DNA from: Lachnospiraceae bacterium | GTDB lineage: Bacteria; Bacillota; Clostridia; Lachnospirales; Lachnospiraceae | Assembly (NCBI GenBank): GCA_017940415.1 | Contig: JAGAYR010000008.1 | Span: 1-47,846, forward strand | DNA length: 47,846 bases | Reading direction: 5' to 3' | Shown: in pieces, positions 42,507 to 47,846 of the stretch | Position numbering within the stretch: position 1 is the stretch's first letter | How the letters are laid out: the number at the start of each line of letters is the position of its first letter | Made by a program: the position numbers and the translations under genes | Notes under the pieces: generated by a model | The model's input: the letters and a program-made list of their open reading frames with translations, nothing else | The model's database searches: none | Told to the model about the DNA's origin: nothing

Positions 42507-42580
42507 TATACCAAATATATGGTATAAATTCCTGTGGCCGTGCACTACATATTGTATTCCCTGATTTTCCATTTCGTCAA
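42507..42580 (-). promoter_or_regulatory. nrdD promoter with paired NrdR-like boxes
   Basis: On the minus strand TTGACG (rc of 42575-42580), 18 bases, TACAAT (rc of 42551-42556). Box 1, ATACAATATGTAGTGC (rc of 42542-42557), overlaps the -10 and matches the NrdR consensus ACACTATATATAGTGT at about two thirds of positions. Box 2 is the palindrome around TATACCATATATTTGGTATA (rc of 42507-42526). Centres are about 33 bases apart, three helical turns, as usual for paired NrdR boxes. The rest of the 42461-42808 gap is AT-rich, plus the terminator at 42691-42718. Confidence 0.6.
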
Positions 42581-42690
42581 GATATTGTGGACAATAATAA
42601 TTTAAGAATGATTAATTAAATTTTTGTGAAAATTGTTCAATAGAGCCCGCAAACCCTTGAAAATACTGGATTCTTTGTAAAGAATGCAAT

Positions 42691-42718
42691 AAAAGACACG
42701 GCTCGCGCCGTGTCTTTT
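42691..42718 (-). terminator. Terminator of the glycogen phosphorylase gene
   Basis: AAAAGACACGGC (42691-42702), loop TCGC, GCCGTGTCTTTT (42707-42718): a perfect 12-bp stem with T runs in both directions, about 90 bases after the phosphorylase stop. Confidence 0.88.
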
Positions 42719-42808
42719 ATAATTATGTTAACCCCAATATGTTGTGGTCTCTTGATTAAAATAACACATTCAACCTTTATAACGCCCATTATTGCTGGGT
42801 TTCTGCCA

Positions 42809-45079
42809 TCAGGTCAGATGCCAGATATCATCGTTGTACTGCTTGATGGTTCTGTCGGAAGAGAAGAATCCGGCCTTGGCAATGTTGACGAGACACATTC
42901 TTACCCATCTTCTCCTGTCTTCATATGCGGCAAATGCCTCATCCTTGACCTTGATATAGTCCTCAAGATCGATCAGGGTCATGAACCAGTCTTTGTTAAG
43001 AAGCTCTTTGGAAAGTCTCTCAAGTCTCTCCTTATCGCCAATCTTAAGAAGCTTGGGACTTGTTATGAAGTCTACGGCCTCTTTTATGGTCTTGCTCTTC
43101 TTGTAATAATCTTTGGATACATAATCAGCCTTCTCGTAATGAGCGATGACCTGATCCGATTTAAGGCCGAATTCAAAGATGTTTTCTTTTCCCACAAGCT
43201 CTGCTATCTCAACGTTTGCTCCGTCGGCGGTTCCGAGGGTTACCGCACCGTTAAGCATGAACTTCATGTTGCCGGTTCCTGATGCTTCCTTGGAAGCAAG
43301 TGAGATCTGCTCGGAAATATCGCAGGCGGGAATCATCTTCTCTGCATAGGAAACATTGTAGTTTTCTACCATGAGAACTTTGATGTAAGGGCTGACCTCG
43401 GGATCGTTATTGATGAGTTCCTGCAGGCAGAGGATAAGATGGATGATATCCTGTGCGATAACGTATGCGGGAGCTGCCTTTGCACCGAACATAAATGTGA
43501 TGGGTCTTGCGGGCTTCTTGCCGGCTTTGATCTCCAGGTACTTATGGATGATGTAAAGAGCGTTCATCTGCTGACGCTTGTACTCGTGAAGTCTCTTGGA
43601 CTGAATGTCGAAGATAGAGTTTACGTCAAGCTCAACTCCTTCTTTTTCCTTTACGTAGTCAGCAAGCTGCTGCTTCTTAAGCTTCTTGATCTTATCGATG
43701 GTATCAAGTACTTTGTCGTTATCTTTGAACTCAAGAAGTTTCTCAAGATCCTCGGCATTTCTGGTAAATCCGTCACCGATGGTTTCCGACAGGAACTGTG
43801 CCAGCTCTTTGTTACAGGAGATGAGCCATCTTCTGAAGGTGATACCGTTGGTCTTGTTGTTGAACTTCTCGGGATAGATCTTATAGAAATGATTGAGCTC
43901 GGTATTTTTAAGGATCTCTGTATGGATGGCAGCAACACCGTTGATGGAATGTCCGTAGTGGATGTCGATGTGAGCCATGTGTACCTTGTCATCTTTATCG
44001 ATGATGGCAACCTTGGGATCCTTGAACTTAGCCTTTACTCTCTTATCAAGCTCCTTGATGTAAGGGATAAGGTGAGGAACTACCTGCTTCAGGTAATCCA
44101 GAGGCCACTTCTCAAGCGCCTCCGCGAGGATGGTGTGATTGGTATATGCGCAGGTTGCGGTTACTTCCTTGATAGCCTCGTCCATCGAGAAATGCTCTTC
44201 TTCCACGAGAAGTCTGATAAACTCGGGGATTACGAGAGTGGGATGGGTATCATTGATCTGTATTGCAGCATGCTTGGAAAGCTCATGAAGATCGAAATGC
44301 TTGTCAGCCATATCTTTCATGATGAGTCTTGCTGCATTTGCGCACATGAAATATTCCTGATAGATTCTCAGGAGATTTCCGTCTTTATCGGAATCATCGG
44401 GATACAGGAAAAGAGTGAGGTTCTTCTTGACCGCCTTCTTATCAAAGTCGATTCCCTTTTTAACGATGGATTCATCAACGGTATCAGCATCAAAAAGATG
44501 AAGCTTGTTTACACCGTTCTCATATCCGATGACATCAATGTCATACATTTTGGATACGACTTCAAAATCAGCATACTTAACTTTGAAAGATGTCTTGGTC
44601 TTTCTGAGCCAGCTCTGCTCTTCGATCCAATCGTTCTTCTCTGCGGTCTGCGCATTCTTTTCAAAGACCTGTTTGAAAAGTCCGAAGTGATAATTAAGCC
44701 CGATTCCGTCTCCGGGAAGTCCGAGGGTTGCGATGGAATCAAGGAAACAAGCGGCAAGTCTTCCGAGTCCGCCGTTACCCAGTGAAGGTTCGGGCTCAAT
44801 CTCTTCGATGGATGAAAGTTTCTTTCCGTTCTTCTCCAGGATCTCGGAAAGTTTTCCGTAGATTCCAAGGTTGATCAGGTTGTTTGAAAGAAGTTTTCCG
44901 ATGAGGAATTCCATCGAAATGTAATATACCTTCTTCTCACCTGATATAGGCATAGATACATCCATCAATGTCTTAACCAATGTAAGGATGGAATAATAAA
45001 GTTCTTTATCGGTGCAGTCTGCTATCTTCTTTCCGTACTCTTTTTCGGTGACCTGTCCAAGCTGTTCTTCAAGGTTCAT
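42809..45079 (-). CDS. glgP: Glycogen/starch phosphorylase
   Basis: PLP enzyme releasing glucose-1-phosphate from alpha-1,4-glucans, about 756 residues. Strong family blocks: [84 protein letters not shown], and the PLP-lysine region [20 protein letters not shown]. The frame is open to 45148 and the start is uncertain. ATG at 45079 fits family length, but ATG at 45118 has AAGGAG 13 bases before it. Next to a LacI-type regulator, which may control it (inferred). Confidence 0.92.
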   Translation of the reverse strand: MNLEEQLGQVTEKEYGKKIADCTDKELYYSILTLVKTLMDVSMPISGEKKVYYISMEFLIGKLLSNNLINLGIYGKLSEILEKNGKKLSSIEEIEPEPSLGNGGLGRLAACFLDSIATLGLPGDGIGLNYHFGLFKQVFEKNAQTAEKNDWIEEQSWLRKTKTSFKVKYADFEVVSKMYDIDVIGYENGVNKLHLFDADTVDESIVKKGIDFDKKAVKKNLTLFLYPDDSDKDGNLLRIYQEYFMCANAARLIMKDMADKHFDLHELSKHAAIQINDTHPTLVIPEFIRLLVEEEHFSMDEAIKEVTATCAYTNHTILAEALEKWPLDYLKQVVPHLIPYIKELDKRVKAKFKDPKVAIIDKDDKVHMAHIDIHYGHSINGVAAIHTEILKNTELNHFYKIYPEKFNNKTNGITFRRWLISCNKELAQFLSETIGDGFTRNAEDLEKLLEFKDNDKVLDTIDKIKKLKKQQLADYVKEKEGVELDVNSIFDIQSKRLHEYKRQQMNALYIIHKYLEIKAGKKPARPITFMFGAKAAPAYVIAQDIIHLILCLQELINNDPEVSPYIKVLMVENYNVSYAEKMIPACDISEQISLASKEASGTGNMKFMLNGAVTLGTADGANVEIAELVGKENIFEFGLKSDQVIAHYEKADYVSKDYYKKSKTIKEAVDFITSPKLLKIGDKERLERLSKELLNKDWFMTLIDLEDYIKVKDEAFAAYEDRRRWVRMCLVNIAKAGFFSSDRTIKQYNDDIWHLT

Positions 45080-45176
45080 AATAATTACATCTCTGCCAAG
45101 ATTACGATTACTCTCCATTTCCCTTTGCAGTCTCCTTCCCATAATCACTGACGGCTGCGCGCCACATCTTAACCGG

Positions 45177-46172
45177 TTACACTAATACGTCTTCGTATCT
45201 GACCTGCATGAGTGAATAAGGCATTCTGATGGATCTGCCCTTTTCTCCGCTCATAAGTCTGCAGCACTCTCTGAGTGCTTCTTCGCCGATCTCTTTGAAA
45301 TCCTGTTTTACGGTTACCATGTTCTTGCCGGCATAGCCCATAAGAGTAATTCCGTCAAATCCGCATACAGGATGAAATACATTCATATCGGTAAGAGCCT
45401 TCATGGCACCTATCGCCATAAGGTCCGATCCGCATGCGATGATATCCTTATCTCTTCCGTATTTCATGGTAAGCTCGCGCGCATTCTTTTCGCTGAAAGC
45501 GCCGTTCTTTACGGTGAGATCAAAACCGAGTTCTTCGGAAAGTTCCCTGGCACCGCGTACTCTCTCTTCCGTTACATAGCTGTTGGTTCTTCCGGAAATG
45601 TAGAGGACGCTGTCGCTGGGGCCGGTGTTTTCGGTTATGGTCTTGCGCAGGATATCCTTCTGTGCCTGTGCATGATCAACACCGATATTTGATATGTTAT
45701 CGCTCTGAAGAGGCATGTCCACTACGACTACTTTGAACTTCTCGCTCTCGATGACTTCGGTAAGTTCCTTCATATCACGGTCAAGACCGCATACGATGAT
45801 ACTTCTGATATTCTGAGCTTCCAGTCTGTGCTCGATCTCTGCCGCTTTCATTCCCGCAAACATGGAAAAGAATAAGGGCACGACATCGAGTCTTGCTTCA
45901 TTGCCTGCTTTTACAGCCCCCATTATGTACTGCATCATGATTTCCGAGGACGCAAGCGTCTGTCCGTCGGGATCGGTAAGTACACATACTCTGCCTGATT
46001 GTTTGGATGAAAGGGAAGCCGCAACAGAATTAGGGATAAAGTGAAGCTCTTCGATAGCTTCATTTACCCTTGCTATGGTATCCTCAGACACACTCGGATA
46101 ATTGTTGATGACCTTGGATACAGTGGAGACGGCTACCCCCGCTCTTTTGGCAACATCTCTGATAGTAACCAC
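45177..46172 (-). CDS. LacI family transcriptional regulator
   Basis: 331 residues. The N-terminal helix-turn-helix [20 protein letters not shown] is followed by the hinge region, then a sugar-binding-type effector domain with [35 protein letters not shown] and [12 protein letters not shown]. The start is a GTG with AAAGGAGG nine bases upstream. It has its own operator-like palindrome between promoter and start, so autorepression is likely. It sits just upstream of glgP on the same strand, with 97 bases between (to the chosen glgP start), and is the best candidate to regulate it. Confidence 0.9.
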   Translation of the reverse strand: MVTIRDVAKRAGVAVSTVSKVINNYPSVSEDTIARVNEAIEELHFIPNSVAASLSSKQSGRVCVLTDPDGQTLASSEIMMQYIMGAVKAGNEARLDVVPLFFSMFAGMKAAEIEHRLEAQNIRSIIVCGLDRDMKELTEVIESEKFKVVVVDMPLQSDNISNIGVDHAQAQKDILRKTITENTGPSDSVLYISGRTNSYVTEERVRGARELSEELGFDLTVKNGAFSEKNARELTMKYGRDKDIIACGSDLMAIGAMKALTDMNVFHPVCGFDGITLMGYAGKNMVTVKQDFKEIGEEALRECCRLMSGEKGRSIRMPYSLMQVRYEDVLV

Positions 46173-46210
46173 CCTGAACGCCTCCTTTGCTAATACGAAA
46201 AACGATTTCT

Positions 46211-46254
46211 GAAAACGTTTTCTTTATCGTACCACCTGTCAGATATTTTGTAAA
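46211..46254 (-). promoter_or_regulatory. Promoter and LacI-type operator
   Basis: On the minus strand TTTACA (rc of 46249-46254), 17 bases, TACGAT (rc of 46226-46231). The palindrome GAAAACGTTTTC (46211-46222), a typical LacI/CcpA-family operator core, follows and covers the expected transcription start. Confidence 0.75.
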
Positions 46255-46264
46255 GGAGTCCAAT

Positions 46265-46295
46265 AAAAAAAGAGGACCGCGTAGTGCGATCCTCT
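46265..46295 (-). terminator. Terminator of the small lipoprotein gene
   Basis: On the minus strand AGAGGATCGC (rc of 46286-46295) pairs with GCGGTCCTCT (rc of 46271-46280) with one G-T pair or mismatch, followed by TTTTTT. It lies about 16 bases after the lipoprotein stop. Confidence 0.8.
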
Positions 46296-46311
46296 CAGGA
46301 AAGTCTATATA

Positions 46312-46878
46312 TTATTTCTCGTCAGCAGTGAAGTAAACCCAGAATCCGTTTCCTTCGGTATCGTTCTCATAATACTCTACGAATCCGATGCTGAAATCCT
46401 CAGTTCCTTCGGGAGCTTCGAATACGAGATATCCGGTTCTGGTCTCGTTAACCTTGAGATCATACTCATCAGGGTACTGATCATCCATGATCTCGTCAGT
46501 AATAGGGTAAGTATACTCATCATCACCATTGCCCCACTCAAGCTCGAAATCACCATAGTACATGGGAACTGACTCTTCGAAAGTGTTCTTGAGAGTAAGC
46601 TCTACAACAACGAGCTCGTTTCCTTCGGAAGCTGCGTATCCGCCGATCTCATCGGTGGTGTAGTAAGCAGAATCAATGCTGTAATCAAACCATGCGGTCT
46701 TCATGGTAGAACCAATTCTTCCCTCATAGTAGTAAGATCCGTCATCAAGCTTGGTAGCTTCTACCTGATTCTCTTCGCTGACCCAATCGGTTGCTGCACC
46801 TGCGATACCGGTCTTGCCGCATCCAGCAAGTGAAAGAACCATCATGGAAGTAAGAACTGCTGCGACTAATTTTTTCAT
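46312..46878 (-). CDS. Small lipoprotein, DUF4352/DUF5067-like
   Basis: 188 residues with a lipoprotein signal ending LSLAGC. The mature part has GSTMKTAWFDYSIDSAY, NELVVVELTLKNTFEESVPM and TGYLVFEAPEGTEDFSIGF. That is the pattern of immunoglobulin-like DUF4352-type extracellular domains, which often sit in lipoproteins of unknown role. The family call is by pattern and may be wrong. It is a single-gene unit between tuf and the LacI-type gene, with its own terminator. Confidence 0.75.
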   Translation of the reverse strand: MKKLVAAVLTSMMVLSLAGCGKTGIAGAATDWVSEENQVEATKLDDGSYYYEGRIGSTMKTAWFDYSIDSAYYTTDEIGGYAASEGNELVVVELTLKNTFEESVPMYYGDFELEWGNGDDEYTYPITDEIMDDQYPDEYDLKVNETRTGYLVFEAPEGTEDFSIGFVEYYENDTEGNGFWVYFTADEK

Positions 46879-46900
46879 AATAAATCTCCCTTTTCATAAT

Positions 46901-46932
46901 AATATGCCGGAGAAGTAAATCCCCGGCATATT
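46901..46932 (-). terminator. Probable terminator of tuf
   Basis: AATATGCCGG (46901-46910) and CCGGCATATT (46923-46932) form a perfect 10-bp stem about 36 bases after the tuf stop. The tract after it on the minus strand (ATTATG) is poor in T, so efficiency is uncertain. Confidence 0.55.
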
Positions 46933-46968
46933 GTATTTATGCAATCTGTGAAAAGCTGTGTCTTCGAA

Positions 46969-47846
46969 TTACTCGATGACAGATGCAACTCTTCCTGATC
47001 CAACGGTACGTCCACCTTCTCTGATAGCGAAGGTAAGTCCCTGCTCCATAGCGATGGGGTGGATGAGCTCGATGGTCATCTCAACGTTGTCTCCGGGCAT
47101 GCACATCTCGGTTCCTTCGGGAAGAGAGATAACGCCGGTAACGTCAGTTGTTCTGAAATAGAACTGAGGTCTGTAGTTGTTGAAGAAAGGAGTGTGACGT
47201 CCACCCTCGTCCTTGGTAAGAACGTAAACCTGTGCGGTAAACTTCTTGTGGCAAGTAACGGTTCCGGGCTTAGCAACAACCTGTCCACGCTCGATGTCTT
47301 TTCTGTCAACACCACGAAGGAGTGCTCCGATGTTGTCTCCTGCCTGAGCCTCGTCAAGCATCTTACGGAACATCTCGATACCGGTGATAACTGACTTGCC
47401 CTTCTCTTCCTTGATTCCAAGGATTTCAACTTCGTCATTGAGGTGAAGAGTTCCACGCTCTACACGGCCGGTAGCAACAGTACCACGTCCGGTGATGGTG
47501 AATACATCCTCGACAGGCATAAGGAAAGGCTTGTCGGTGTCACGCTGAGGATCGGGAATGTAAGAGTCAACGGTAGCCATAAGCTCCATGATCTTGTCGC
47601 CCCACTCGCCGTTGGGATCTTCAAGAGCCTTAAGAGCGGAACCCTTGATGATAGGGCAATCCTTGAATCCGTACTCTTCGAGCTGCTCGGTAACTTCCAT
47701 CTCAACGAGCTCGATAAGCTCAGGATCATCAACCATGTCGCACTTGTTAAGGAATACTACGATGTAAGGAACGCCAACCTGTCTGGAAAGGAGGATGTGC
47801 TCCTTGGTCTGAGCCATAACACCGTCGGTAGCAGCTACTACGAGGA
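46969..47846 (-). CDS. tuf: Elongation factor Tu, 5' end beyond the window
   Basis: GTPase that brings aminoacyl-tRNA to the ribosome. The frame runs through the right edge, reading [18 protein letters not shown], so the N-terminal part with the P-loop and switch regions is outside. Present are the guanine-specificity motifs NKCDM and GSALKAL, and the domain 2/3 sequence [34 protein letters not shown] and [21 protein letters not shown]. The C-terminus ends [15 protein letters not shown]. An internal Met at 47817 is not the start. Stop and terminator lie inside the window. Confidence 0.97.
   Translation of the reverse strand, partial: LVVAATDGVMAQTKEHILLSRQVGVPYIVVFLNKCDMVDDPELIELVEMEVTEQLEEYGFKDCPIIKGSALKALEDPNGEWGDKIMELMATVDSYIPDPQRDTDKPFLMPVEDVFTITGRGTVATGRVERGTLHLNDEVEILGIKEEKGKSVITGIEMFRKMLDEAQAGDNIGALLRGVDRKDIERGQVVAKPGTVTCHKKFTAQVYVLTKDEGGRHTPFFNNYRPQFYFRTTDVTGVISLPEGTEMCMPGDNVEMTIELIHPIAMEQGLTFAIREGGRTVGSGRVASVIE

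Noticed and set aside
43439-44785. Long plus-strand open frame (448 codons)
   Set aside because: It lies fully opposite the glycogen phosphorylase coding sequence, whose protein matches its family throughout; the plus frame shows no recognisable domain.
1-47846. tRNA, rRNA, insertion sequences or phage genes
   Set aside because: No cloverleaf-like sequences with T-loop consensus, no rRNA blocks, no transposase, integrase or phage structural proteins were found on reading both strands.

Overview
This window looks like chromosomal DNA of an anaerobic, low-to-mid GC Gram-positive of the Lachnospiraceae, perhaps Butyrivibrio-like. That rests on strong GGAGG ribosome binding sites, lipobox-type sugar-binding proteins, YesM/AraC-type two-component systems beside sugar ABC transporters, an oxygen-sensitive class III ribonucleotide reductase, BspA-type leucine-rich repeats, and a polysaccharide lifestyle (GH5 glucanase, glycogen phosphorylase). 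The genus is a guess. Nearly every gene lies on the minus strand; the only clear plus-strand gene is mgtE.

Layout. 1-8.6 kb: a YtfQRT/YjfF-type sugar ABC operon. Reading along the minus strand it encodes an extra binding lipoprotein, a YesM-type histidine kinase, an AraC-type response regulator, the transport binding protein, the ATPase and two permeases. 8.7-13.2 kb: an envelope/polysaccharide cluster with a GH5 lipoprotein, ECF-like sigma factor, membrane anti-sigma candidate, polysaccharide deacetylase and an acidic lipoprotein. 13.2-13.6 kb: an intergenic region with a cluster of DnaA-box-like nonamers. 13.6-18.1 kb: a TPR-DUF4037 protein, a degenerate EAL-HDOD protein and a short-chain dehydrogenase. 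18.1-18.5 kb: a gene-free stretch holding a 140-bp inverted-repeat element with its own consensus promoter and terminator, probably a small RNA or a type I toxin-antitoxin remnant. 18.5-20.5 kb: a TPP riboswitch, thiamine transporter ThiT and a cation diffusion facilitator. 20.5-29 kb: a tightly packed operon running dus, LRR protein, aldo/keto reductase, GNAT, free-methionine sulfoxide reductase, a frameshifted YwaF-like gene, nnrD and rsuA-like. 29.1-30.7 kb: divergently transcribed mgtE with a long structured leader that contains a possible 31-codon leader peptide. 30.7-32.7 kb: two paralogous secreted or membrane-anchored proteins and a small membrane protein. 32.9-40.2 kb: a second complete two-component/sugar ABC operon. 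40.2-47.8 kb: nrdD with NrdR-like boxes, glycogen phosphorylase, a LacI-family regulator with its own operator, a small lipoprotein, and the C-terminal three quarters of EF-Tu cut by the window edge.

How the parts work together. Both ABC operons sense a sugar outside the cell through a kinase and activate their transporter through an AraC-type regulator. Both have a hairpin between the binding-protein gene and the rest of the transporter, which fits extra expression of the binding protein. Related inverted-repeat sequences lie directly 3' of both operons. Riboswitch or leader control is clear for thiamine uptake and plausible for magnesium uptake. The most unusual non-coding signals are the mgtE leader, the 18.2-kb RNA element, the DnaA-box cluster and a repeat arm that supplies the -35 element of a neighbouring promoter.
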